Origin: Primorskyibacter flagellatus
GTDB taxonomy: Bacteria; Pseudomonadota; Alphaproteobacteria; Rhodobacterales; Rhodobacteraceae
Length of the DNA stretch: 64,000 nucleotides
Reading direction: 5' to 3'
Assembly (NCBI RefSeq): GCF_900176485.1
Contig: NZ_FWYD01000001.1
Coordinates: 62,001-126,000, forward strand
Both the position numbers and the translations under genes were made by a program. Numbering within the stretch: the stretch's first letter is position 1; each line of letters begins with the position of its first letter. Shown in pieces: positions 16,319-23,276 of this stretch. The notes under the pieces were generated by a model that worked only from the letters and a program-made list of their open reading frames with translations, made no database searches and was not told the origin of the DNA.

Positions 16319-17158
16319 TCATCTTTGACCGCGCGCCATGAAGGCAAGACGTTCGAACAGATGCACATCCTGTTCGTTCTTCAAGAGTGCCCCGTGCAAT
16401 CTGGGAAGGGCGTTGGTGCCGTCACGCTTCAGGTCTTCGGGCCCAAGATCTTCGGCCAGCAGCAGTTTGAGCCAGTCCAGCACCTCGGATGTTGACGGCT
16501 TCTTCTTCAGCCCCGGTTGATCGCGCAGCTCGTAGAATTGCGTCAATGCCGTGGTTAGGAGCGCGTCCTTGATCGCGGGATGGTGAACCTCGACGATCTT
16601 GCGCAGCGTTTCGGGGTCGGGAAAGCGGATATAGTGGAAAAAGCAGCGCCGCAGGAAGGCGTCGGGAAGCTCTTTCTCGTTGTTCGAGGTGATGATCACG
16701 ATCGGGCGGTGGCGCGCGCGAATGGTCTCTCCGGTTTCGTAGACGTGGAATTCCATCCGGTCGAGCTCTTGCAGAAGGTCGTTGGGAAACTCGATATCGG
16801 CCTTGTCGACCTCGTCGATCAGCAGCACGACTTTTCTGTCGGTCTCGAACGCCTGCCACAGCTTGCCCTTGCGGATGTAGTTGGCCACGTCATGCACGCG
16901 CTCTTCGCCCAGCTGGCTGTCGCGCAACCGGCTGACGGCATCATATTCGTACAGCCCCTGCTGTGCCTTGGTGGTCGATTTTATGTTCCATTCGATGATC
17001 TCCAAACCAAGCGCATCCGCCACTTGCCGGGCCAGTTCCGTCTTGCCGGTTCCGGGTTCTCCTTTGACCAGAAGGGGACGCTCAAGGGTAACCGCGGCGT
17101 TCACCGCCATGGTCAGATCATCGGTTGCGACATAGTCGCGTGTGCCTTCGAATTTCAT
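16319..17158 (-). CDS. MoxR-family AAA+ ATPase
   Basis: A 279-residue single-domain AAA+ protein. Walker A is GEPGTGKT at 33-40, Walker B LLIDEVDKAD at 112-121, sensor I is in IVIITSNNEKELPDAFLRRC with an arginine finger. This matches the MoxR/CoxD subfamily, ATP-dependent chaperones that work with a VWA protein to activate metalloenzymes or other complexes. The likely partner is the VWA protein 3.3 kb downstream on the same strand. The start MKFEGTRDYV was preferred over an upstream ATG that adds 12 basic residues. Confidence 0.93.
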   Translation of the reverse strand: MKFEGTRDYVATDDLTMAVNAAVTLERPLLVKGEPGTGKTELARQVADALGLEIIEWNIKSTTKAQQGLYEYDAVSRLRDSQLGEERVHDVANYIRKGKLWQAFETDRKVVLLIDEVDKADIEFPNDLLQELDRMEFHVYETGETIRARHRPIVIITSNNEKELPDAFLRRCFFHYIRFPDPETLRKIVEVHHPAIKDALLTTALTQFYELRDQPGLKKKPSTSEVLDWLKLLLAEDLGPEDLKRDGTNALPRLHGALLKNEQDVHLFERLAFMARGQR

Positions 17159-17339
17159 GTGTTCCCGCCTGTTGGACCTGCGTTTGGTCGGCACCCTATC
17201 GCGGTCATAATTTCACCGCAACGCGATGCTATTGTGTAGTGACAAGCATTGGGGGTTGCGGTAAGTGCTGCGCGCAGAGGGGTGCCAGATGTCTGAAAAT
17301 GTTAACTACTCAGATAATGGCCTGCATGAGGGAGCGAAG

Positions 17340-17762
17340 ATGAAAGTGGAATCCTTTCTTCCCGACAATTATCAGCCGGCCGAAGATGAACCATTCATGA
17401 ACGAACGCCAGCTTGAGTATTTTCGTGTGAAATTACTTGGCTGGAAAAATGATCTTCTCGCTGATACCCGGGACACGATCGAAGGTTTGCAGGACGGTAC
17501 GCGAAACATTCCCGATGTGGCCGATCGCGCCAGTGAAGAAACCGACCGCGCGTTGGAGCTTCGCACGCGGGATCGTCAGCGCAAGCTGGTTGCCAAGATT
17601 GACTCGGCGTTGCGCCGCATCGACGAGGGCGAGTTCGGGTATTGTGAAGTGACCGGCGAGCCGATCAGCCTGAAACGGCTGGACGCACGTCCGATTGCGA
17701 CGATGAGTCTGGAAGCACAAGAGCGTCACGAACGGCGTGAGAAAGTTCACCGCGACGACTGA
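17340..17762 (+). CDS. dksA: RNA polymerase-binding transcription factor DksA
   Basis: A 140-residue coiled-coil protein that binds the RNA polymerase secondary channel and, with ppGpp, tunes rRNA and amino-acid promoters. The coiled-coil tip DxxDxA is intact (D59, D62, A64), so activity is expected. The zinc finger is degenerate: of the four cysteines only C102 remains, with T105, S123 and A126 at the other positions. R. sphaeroides carries a related DksA-like factor. The start at MKVESFLPDNY has GAGGGAG at good spacing; an ATG 51 bases upstream is possible. A strong terminator follows, so the gene is monocistronic. Confidence 0.93.
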   Translation: MKVESFLPDNYQPAEDEPFMNERQLEYFRVKLLGWKNDLLADTRDTIEGLQDGTRNIPDVADRASEETDRALELRTRDRQRKLVAKIDSALRRIDEGEFGYCEVTGEPISLKRLDARPIATMSLEAQERHERREKVHRDD

Positions 17763-17792
17763 GGCCGGGATGTGATTTTGTAGTTTGGAAAG

Positions 17793-17820
17793 CGCCGGGG
17801 CTGTTGCTCCGGCGTTTTTT
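17793..17820 (+). terminator. Rho-independent terminator of dksA
   Basis: CGCCGGGGC-TGTT-GCTCCGGCG forms a 9-bp stem (one G-U pair) directly followed by TTTTTT, 31 bases after the dksA stop codon. Confidence 0.93.
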
Positions 17821-17837
17821 CATCGAAAGCGGGGCGC

Positions 17838-19019
17838 ATGACGATGCAGGGCAGCAAAATCGCAATTGTTGGGGGTGGCATCGGCGGGCTTGCTGCGGCC
17901 CTCGCCTTGCGTGCGAAAGGAGCCGAGGTTTGCGTGTTTGAGCAAGCCGAGACGCTAAGTGAGGTCGGTGCTGGGTTGCAGGTCTCTCCCAATGGGATGC
18001 GCGTTTTGGAAGCGCTTGGTGTGGCGCATGCGCTGACAGACAGATCCATGCAAGCGCGTGCCATATCATTGCGTGATTTTCGTAGAAGTAACGAGGTGCT
18101 CCGGATCGATCTTAAGGCTTTGCCTGAAGATGAAAGCTATTGGTTCGTGCATCGGGCCGATCTGATCTCGGTGCTGGCCGAGGCGGCAGAAAATGCTGGG
18201 GTCATATTGCGCACAAGCCAACGTGTGACTGGTGTGATTGGGGCGGCTGGAACGGGTCTGGCCTTCGCCGACGGCAGCGATTTCGTATGTGATCTCGCCG
18301 TTGGTGCGGATGGAATCAATTCCGTTTTACGTCCAGTGCTGAATGGAGTTTCGGCACCATTCTTCACCGGACAGGTAGCGTGGCGCGCTGTGATCGACAA
18401 TACGATCTGCCATCCGCCACATGCGCGTGTCCACATGGGGCCGGGACGCCATGTCGTCACCTATCCGCTGCGGGATGGGCGGGCGCTGAACGTCGTGGCC
18501 GTTCAGGAACGGCGCGAATGGGCTGCGGAAGGCTGGAATCATCCGGACGATCCGATCAATCTGAAACGTGCTTTTGCCGGGTTCGACGGGGAGGTTCATC
18601 AGATATTGGCGCAGGTCCAGAAGCCGATCCTGTGGGGCCTGTTCCGCCACCCGGTGGCCGCGGTGTGGGCACAAGAGGGTGTCGTACTATTGGGGGACGC
18701 AGCGCATCCGACGCTACCTTTCCTGGCACAGGGGGCCAATATGGCGCTGGAAGATGCGTGGGTTCTGGCAGATGCGCTGGACGCACCGGGCACGCTGGCA
18801 GATCGTCTTGCCAGTTACCAGGCGCGCCGATTGCCGAGGGTCAAACGGGTTGTCGGCGCAGCCAGTGCCAATGCGCGGAATTACCATCTGAAACCCGGAC
18901 CTGTGCGCATTGCTGCGCATATCGGATTGCGCGCCGTAGGACGGCTGAAGCCTGATTTCATGTTGCGCCGTTTTGACTGGATCTATCGTCACGATGTCAC
19001 AAAAGATGGTCGGGTCTGA
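17838..19019 (+). CDS. FAD-dependent monooxygenase (salicylate-hydroxylase-like)
   Basis: A 393-residue group A flavoprotein aromatic hydroxylase. The N-terminal dinucleotide fold has GGGIGG at 12-17. The second FAD/NAD(P)H motif is AVGADGINSVLR, and the FAD ribityl-binding motif is LLGDAAHPTLPFLAQGANMALEDA. The overall arrangement matches salicylate 1-monooxygenase/UbiH-like enzymes that hydroxylate an aromatic ring with NAD(P)H and oxygen. The substrate is not predictable, and no ring-cleavage or ubiquinone gene is adjacent. It starts 18 bases after the dksA terminator and is probably monocistronic; it converges with xthA. Confidence 0.88.
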   Translation: MTMQGSKIAIVGGGIGGLAAALALRAKGAEVCVFEQAETLSEVGAGLQVSPNGMRVLEALGVAHALTDRSMQARAISLRDFRRSNEVLRIDLKALPEDESYWFVHRADLISVLAEAAENAGVILRTSQRVTGVIGAAGTGLAFADGSDFVCDLAVGADGINSVLRPVLNGVSAPFFTGQVAWRAVIDNTICHPPHARVHMGPGRHVVTYPLRDGRALNVVAVQERREWAAEGWNHPDDPINLKRAFAGFDGEVHQILAQVQKPILWGLFRHPVAAVWAQEGVVLLGDAAHPTLPFLAQGANMALEDAWVLADALDAPGTLADRLASYQARRLPRVKRVVGAASANARNYHLKPGPVRIAAHIGLRAVGRLKPDFMLRRFDWIYRHDVTKDGRV

Positions 19020-19027
19020 TCCAGCGG

Positions 19028-19048
19028 AGTGCGCGTTCCGCGCGCACT
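19028..19048. terminator. Hairpin between convergent monooxygenase and xthA genes
   Basis: AGTGCGCG-N5-CGCGCACT is an 8-bp perfect stem just past the monooxygenase stop codon. There is no T-run on either side, so intrinsic termination is uncertain. It may serve as an mRNA 3' end hairpin. Confidence 0.35.
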
Positions 19049-19089
19049 GAATGCGTGATTGGCACCCGGACGTGCCGGTTTGCCCCGAC

Positions 19090-19869
19090 TTAATTGTCGA
19101 GTTCAATCCAGACGGGGACGTGATCTGATGGTTTTTCGCGGCCGCGCAGGTCTTTCTCGATCCAGCAGCCCGTCATCAGGTCGGCGCAGCCAGGTGTCAG
19201 CAGGAAATGGTCGATGCGGATGCCGTTATTTTTGTTCCATGCGCCGGCCTGATAATCCCAGAAACTGTAATGGCCCGGTCCCTGTGTCGTGGCGCGGAAT
19301 GCCTCGGTGAAGCCGAGGTTCAGGATGCGGCGAAAGGCGTCTTGGGTCTGTGGCAAGAAGAGGGCGTCTTCTTCCCAGGCTGCGGGGCGGGCCGCGTCCT
19401 CGGCTTGTGGGATGACGTTGTAATCCCCAGCCATGAGGGCCGGCATCTCTGCATCCAGAAGCGCCTGTGCGCGGGTTTGCAGGCGCTTCATCCAATTGAG
19501 TTTATAGTCATATTTGGGGCCGGGCGCGGGGTTTCCGTTGGGCAGGTAAAGCCCGCAAAGCCTGACCGCAGTCTTGCCGATCACCGTCGCTTCGATCCAG
19601 CGGGCCTGTTCGTCATCGTCATCGCCGGGCAGCCCGCGGCTGATATCTTCGAGCGGGAGTTTCGACAGAATGGCGACGCCGTTGAAGCCTTTCTGCCCAT
19701 GCGTTTCCACCTGATAACCGAGATCTTCCAGAGGTTCGCGGGGAAAGCCCTCGTCCACGGATTTGATCTCTTGCAGCAGCGCGACGTCAGGCCGGGAGTC
19801 ACTTAACCAATCGGTCAAGGCCGTCATGCGCGCCTTGACGCCGTTGATGTTGAATGTGGCAATTCTCAT
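19090..19869 (-). CDS. xthA: Exodeoxyribonuclease III
   Basis: A 259-residue AP endonuclease/3'-5' exonuclease of base-excision repair. Family motifs are NINGVKAR at the N-terminus, LLQEIKS with the metal-binding glutamate at about residue 34, GDYNVIP with catalytic Asp/Asn, and the C-terminal SDHVPVWIEL with the catalytic histidine. Length matches the XthA family. It is transcribed alone, toward the monooxygenase gene. In related genomes xthA often lies near erpA and dgt (recollection); here the repeat-protein cassette sits between them. Confidence 0.96.
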   Translation of the reverse strand: MRIATFNINGVKARMTALTDWLSDSRPDVALLQEIKSVDEGFPREPLEDLGYQVETHGQKGFNGVAILSKLPLEDISRGLPGDDDDEQARWIEATVIGKTAVRLCGLYLPNGNPAPGPKYDYKLNWMKRLQTRAQALLDAEMPALMAGDYNVIPQAEDAARPAAWEEDALFLPQTQDAFRRILNLGFTEAFRATTQGPGHYSFWDYQAGAWNKNNGIRIDHFLLTPGCADLMTGCWIEKDLRGREKPSDHVPVWIELDN

Positions 19870-20255
19870 GGCGTGACCTTCCGCGAATTACCCCTCTATC
19901 CCGCACCTCCGCATGGCACGCAAGGCGTGTTGCGATCTGGCGTCAGGACTGACGCCAGTTGGAGTCGGCCTGCGACGCAAATGGGTCAGGTGCCGAGAAT
20001 CCGTTCCTGCTGCTGACCGATTCGCGATACGATTCGGCCAAATGAAGGCTCAAAATCACGAATTTCTCAGTCAGACAGAAAAAAATTTGGGACAGTCAGG
20101 ACCACAGTTTTCCGGATTTGTATCAGATTTCTACCTATCAGAGTTAATGTGGATAAGTCTGTGGATATGCAAGCATAGCAAGAAAAGGGGCTATGAAGTT
20201 CAATTTGTCCGTGCAAGCGTTAAGGGGCAAATTCTGCTCAAACGGAGAGACCAAA
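19870..20255. other. Intergenic leader of the repeat-protein cassette
   Basis: This 386-base gap separates divergent xthA and the repeat-protein gene. The first part shows no clear gene. The second part is AT-richer and contains two DnaA-box-like sequences (20148-20168) and a long leader before the start codon. No confident -35/-10 pair was recognised. Confidence 0.5.
20148..20168 (-). promoter_or_regulatory. Two DnaA-box-like sequences
   Basis: TGTGGATAA at 20148-20156 is an exact complement of the consensus DnaA box TTATCCACA. TGTGGATAT at 20160-20168 differs at one base. The starts are 12 bases apart, about one helical turn, and lie 88-108 bases upstream of the repeat-protein start codon. 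DnaA can act as a transcription factor at such pairs; an origin is unlikely here. Confidence 0.5.
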
Positions 20256-20852
20256 ATGACTGCCTCAACAAACTTCAAAATCGCTGAAGCCTTTGAAACA
20301 AAAGATACATTCGAAGCAAGTATCCACGATGGAGATGCCACTGCGCTGTTCACTTCCGGCTCTGCCCCAGCGGGTGCCGATGCGTTTTTGGGTGATGCCG
20401 CTGACTTGTTCACCTCGGGCTCCGCACCCGTCACATCCGAAGCATTCGCCGGTGAAGCGACCGGTCTTTTCACATCCGGTTCTGCACCCGCAACGTCCTC
20501 GGCAGCCCTGATCGGCGACGCGGTCGAGATGTTCACTTCGGGTTCCGCCCCGGTGACCAGCGACGCGACAACCGGCGACGCGGTCGAGATGTTCACCTCG
20601 GGTTCCGCTCCGGTGACCAGCGATGCGACAACCGGCGACGCGGTCGAGATGTTCACCTCGGGTTCCGCTCCGGTGACCAGCGACGCGACAACCGGCGACG
20701 CGGTTGAGATGTTCACCTCGGGTTCCGCTCCGGTGACCAGCGATGCGACGACCGGCGACGCGGTTGAGATGTTCACCTCGGGTTCCGCTCCTGTGGCCGA
20801 CGCCCGCATCACGGACGGCGAAGCCACCGCGCTCTTCACCTCGGGTTCGTAA
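20256..20852 (+). CDS. FTSGS tandem-repeat protein (candidate multicore peptide precursor)
   Basis: A 198-residue acidic protein without cysteine, signal peptide or membrane segment. The first 25 residues (MTASTNFKIAEAFETKDTFE...) form a leader-like region. The rest is nine repeats of G[DE]A-x3-FTSGS (11 residues) separated by 9-10-residue AP-spacers. The protein ends exactly after the ninth FTSGS. Four central 20-residue units are identical in protein and differ only by silent bases. GGAGAG sits seven bases before the ATG. The next two genes encode an unrecognised 360-residue protein and a transporter. A leader followed by identical cores, a possible modifying protein and an exporter suggests a ribosomal peptide precursor; a structural repeat protein is the main alternative. 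I do not recognise a named family. Confidence 0.85.
   Translation: MTASTNFKIAEAFETKDTFEASIHDGDATALFTSGSAPAGADAFLGDAADLFTSGSAPVTSEAFAGEATGLFTSGSAPATSSAALIGDAVEMFTSGSAPVTSDATTGDAVEMFTSGSAPVTSDATTGDAVEMFTSGSAPVTSDATTGDAVEMFTSGSAPVTSDATTGDAVEMFTSGSAPVADARITDGEATALFTSGS
20331..20849 (+). repeat. Nine-unit in-frame tandem repeat (about 60 bp per unit)
   Basis: Units begin at each GDA/GEA codon run: 20331, 20391, 20451, 20514, 20574, 20634, 20694, 20754 and 20817. Units at 20514, 20574, 20634 and 20694 are 60 bp and nearly identical. Differences between them are synonymous (for example GTC/GTT, GAC/GAT, GCC/GCT). Outer units diverge in the spacer but keep FTSGS. This pattern indicates repeat expansion or conversion with selection on the protein. 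Confidence 0.93.
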
Positions 20853-20908
20853 GCCAAGCCCAAACCGGGACGAAGCGCCAGCGGGCGCATAGACAAAGGA
20901 AATAAACC

Positions 20909-21991
20909 ATGTCCAATGTTGTTCATCTGCGCGCTTCGTCCCAGTTTCAGCCTCAGGAGGCGCGGAATGCCGCGCTCCTGGCCTGCTTCGCCGAGCACCG
21001 TCGTTTTGGCGATGACGTGTTCTGGCTGAAGGAGAACGCGGAAATTCTTAACATTTTGGAAACTTCTGGTGCGGAAGTCGGAAATGGCGCGTTCGAGGCG
21101 CATGAAAATTTCTACGGAACCGTTGAAAAACGCCTTGGGTTCTTTCCGCAATATTATCGCTTTCTTCTGTCAATCACGCTCGACCTGGAAGCGTTGGGAA
21201 TGAAGGGCGACAAGGCCGCACAACTGGTGAAATGGGCCGATGATCAAGGGCTGGCGCAGGCTGAACTGTCAGATCTGCAACGTCTGGAGGCCCGCCGGTT
21301 GATGATGCGCCGCGGCGTCGATCCGCTGCCGCAAGATACCACGCTGGAGGATCGGACACGCGCCTTCACGGAACGTGCCGCGACCTTCGCGTTGCCAAAC
21401 AAGAAAGCCGCGTACGAGCTGACACATATCATCTTCTACCTCAGCGAATATGGCCGCCGCGATCCTGAACTGGCACCCGAAACGCTGACCAGCCTGCACT
21501 ATGCCGGGCTGCTGGCCTTCATCGACCAGAATGCCGACCTTTTGGCAGAGGTCTGCGTGGCGATGCGCTTTGCCGGTCAGACGCCGCCCAGCGTTTGGGA
21601 AGCCTGGCTCGACCGCGAGACCAATCTATATGGGGTGACCGCTGCCGAGGATGTGTCCATCGCGGACGATTACCACGAATTCCTTGTCTGTAACTGGCAT
21701 CAGGCCATCGTGGGGGGACGCGCCTTCAACAAACCCCTAGAGCATGGGCGTATGCGATTTGACCGTGGGACGCACCGCGCCGGACCCTTGCGCGAGCTTT
21801 CGGAATGCATGTACCAACTGGACGATCAACGCTCGGGCGATTGGCATGTGATGCGCGATCTCGTCAATGACACACTGTCCGAGGATGCGCGTTTCGTGTT
21901 GGAGGCAGCCGAAACGTCGTCGGATCAATTTGCGGGATTCTTCGAGGGCTTTGCCCGCGCAGGAACCGCGAGCGCCGGACCTGCGCTATGA
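20909..21991 (+). CDS. Unrecognised 360-residue protein, candidate partner of the repeat protein
   Basis: A soluble, mainly helical protein with no signal peptide. I do not recognise the family. Notable segments are FFPQYYRFLLSITLDLEALGM (79-99), ELTHIIFYLSEYG (170-182) followed by the helical LTSLHYAGLLAFIDQNADLLAEVC, and DDYHEFLVCNWHQAI (253-267). The clustered His/Asp/Tyr residues could form an active or metal site, but this is speculation. AAGGAAA precedes the ATG. It lies 56 bases after the repeat-protein gene; a small GCGCC-AGCG-GGCGC hairpin (20876-20889) in the gap could lower its expression relative to the repeat protein. Its stop overlaps the transporter start (ATGA). A maturation or binding role for the repeat protein is inferred from context only. 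Confidence 0.85.
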   Translation: MSNVVHLRASSQFQPQEARNAALLACFAEHRRFGDDVFWLKENAEILNILETSGAEVGNGAFEAHENFYGTVEKRLGFFPQYYRFLLSITLDLEALGMKGDKAAQLVKWADDQGLAQAELSDLQRLEARRLMMRRGVDPLPQDTTLEDRTRAFTERAATFALPNKKAAYELTHIIFYLSEYGRRDPELAPETLTSLHYAGLLAFIDQNADLLAEVCVAMRFAGQTPPSVWEAWLDRETNLYGVTAAEDVSIADDYHEFLVCNWHQAIVGGRAFNKPLEHGRMRFDRGTHRAGPLRELSECMYQLDDQRSGDWHVMRDLVNDTLSEDARFVLEAAETSSDQFAGFFEGFARAGTASAGPAL

Positions 21992-22908
21992 AAGGCGGGG
22001 TCGCACTTGGGGCCGGGCTTGTCGCGCTCTATACGCTGATGATCTCGTCTGCGGACGGGATCACCAAGCTGATCGCGGGCAGTTATGCCGCGCCGCAACT
22101 TTTTGTCCTGTCCTCGGCGATCGTTATGGCGCTGTCCATCGGCTTCACCCGGCTTACGTCCGGGCGGGGCCGTTTGCGCGAAGGGCTGCGGACATCCGCG
22201 CCGCGCGCCATGGCGATCCGCTCTGGCTTGACCGTACTTGCTTGTATCGCGTTTTTCAACGCGTTCCGGGATCTGCCATTCGCGGATGTATTCCTGTTTA
22301 TCGGACTGATGCCGATCATTGCCGGGCTGCTGAGCGGCCCGGTTCTGGGCGAACCGGTGCGACCGCAGGTCTGGGCAGCGCTCGTCGCAGGCGTCATCGG
22401 CATGCTATGCCTGATGCCGGGTGGCATTCACGGCGTAAGCACCGGCCACATTTGGGCGCTGACTGCGGCCGTGTCGGGAACCGGATCAATGGTGGCCGCG
22501 CGCTATATCGGGCGGTTTGAAACCAACGCGCTGGCGCAGGTTTTCTACCCAAATCTGGCGATCTTTGCGGCCATGTCTCTGGCGCTGCCATTTGTCATCG
22601 CACCGATGGGACTGGCGGATCTGGGTTGGGCGGTAGCCTATGCGATGTTCCTGTTCGCCGCGCGCTGGGTCGTGGTGATAGCACTTCGCCTGCTGCCGGC
22701 TTATGTGGCAACCCCGCTGATGAATCTGCAATTTGTCTGGATGGTCGCCATCGGTGCGCTGTTTTTCGGCGAGGTGCCAAGCGTCGGCACGTTGCTCGGG
22801 GTCGGAATCGTCATCGCGTCGGGGGTCTGGCTGCTTTACGACCAGATCGGGACGGCAGCGAAGACACCTGCAACCTCACATGGAAAAGCTCGTCCCGCAT
22901 CCGCATGA
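21988..22908 (+). CDS. DMT-superfamily (EamA) transporter
   Basis: A 306-residue membrane protein with about ten hydrophobic helices and two EamA-type halves. The C-terminal half carries the usual NLQFVWMVAIGALFFGEVPSVGTLLGVGIVIASG pattern. Typical family roles are export of metabolites, amino acids or drug-like compounds. Its start overlaps the preceding gene by four bases (ATGA), so it is translated together with it. The context suggests export of something made by the upstream genes, but EamA proteins move small molecules rather than long peptides. The last 33 bases overlap the convergent erpA gene. Confidence 0.88.
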   Translation: MKGGVALGAGLVALYTLMISSADGITKLIAGSYAAPQLFVLSSAIVMALSIGFTRLTSGRGRLREGLRTSAPRAMAIRSGLTVLACIAFFNAFRDLPFADVFLFIGLMPIIAGLLSGPVLGEPVRPQVWAALVAGVIGMLCLMPGGIHGVSTGHIWALTAAVSGTGSMVAARYIGRFETNALAQVFYPNLAIFAAMSLALPFVIAPMGLADLGWAVAYAMFLFAARWVVVIALRLLPAYVATPLMNLQFVWMVAIGALFFGEVPSVGTLLGVGIVIASGVWLLYDQIGTAAKTPATSHGKARPASA

Positions 22909-23199
22909 ACTGCTGGCGTTCGGATTTTCAATTACGAACCGGGCGCCGATCAGCTCTTCGGTGAAATCTATCACGGCGTTGGACAGGAACGGTAGCGACA
23001 CTGAATCCACCACCACCCGTTCACCATTGCCTTCGAGCACCAGATCGTCGTCGGCGGGGGCGTCCAGCTTGATCTCATACTGAAAGCCCGAACAGCCGCC
23101 GCCTTCAACGGCAACGCGCAGGGCCTGACCCTGACCGGCGGCACCAATTTCCGACAGGCGCTCAAACGCGCGTTCCGTAACCTTTGGGGGCAGTTGCAT
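22876..23199 (-). CDS. erpA: A-type iron-sulfur cluster carrier (ErpA/IscA family)
   Basis: A 107-residue HesB/IscA-fold protein that receives and delivers Fe-S clusters. The three ligand cysteines are C36 (GGGCSGFQY), C99 and C101 (CGC near the C-terminus). The acidic insertion and C-terminal SSSCGCGTSFSM fit the ErpA/IscA group; the ErpA assignment over IscA or SufA is likely but not proven. The start at MQLPPKV has GAGG five bases upstream, and a second ATG directly precedes it. It is divergent from dgt, sharing a short promoter region, and overlaps the 3' end of the transporter gene by 33 bases. Confidence 0.9.
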   Translation of the reverse strand: MQLPPKVTERAFERLSEIGAAGQGQALRVAVEGGGCSGFQYEIKLDAPADDDLVLEGNGERVVVDSVSLPFLSNAVIDFTEELIGARFVIENPNASSSCGCGTSFSM

Positions 23200-23276
23200 C
23201 ATATCCTCGGCGTTTCCATTTCCGCGTCTGTCAGTATATATGGGCGACAAGGACAGGCGACAAGGATTACAGGCAA

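Noticed and set aside
20148-20168. Replication origin at the DnaA boxes
   Set aside because: Only two boxes, no AT-rich unwinding element or neighbouring dnaA, parA or hemE genes.
20331-20849. Short tandem repeats that could be read as a CRISPR array
   Set aside because: The repeats are contiguous in one reading frame, have no unique spacers, and no cas genes are near.
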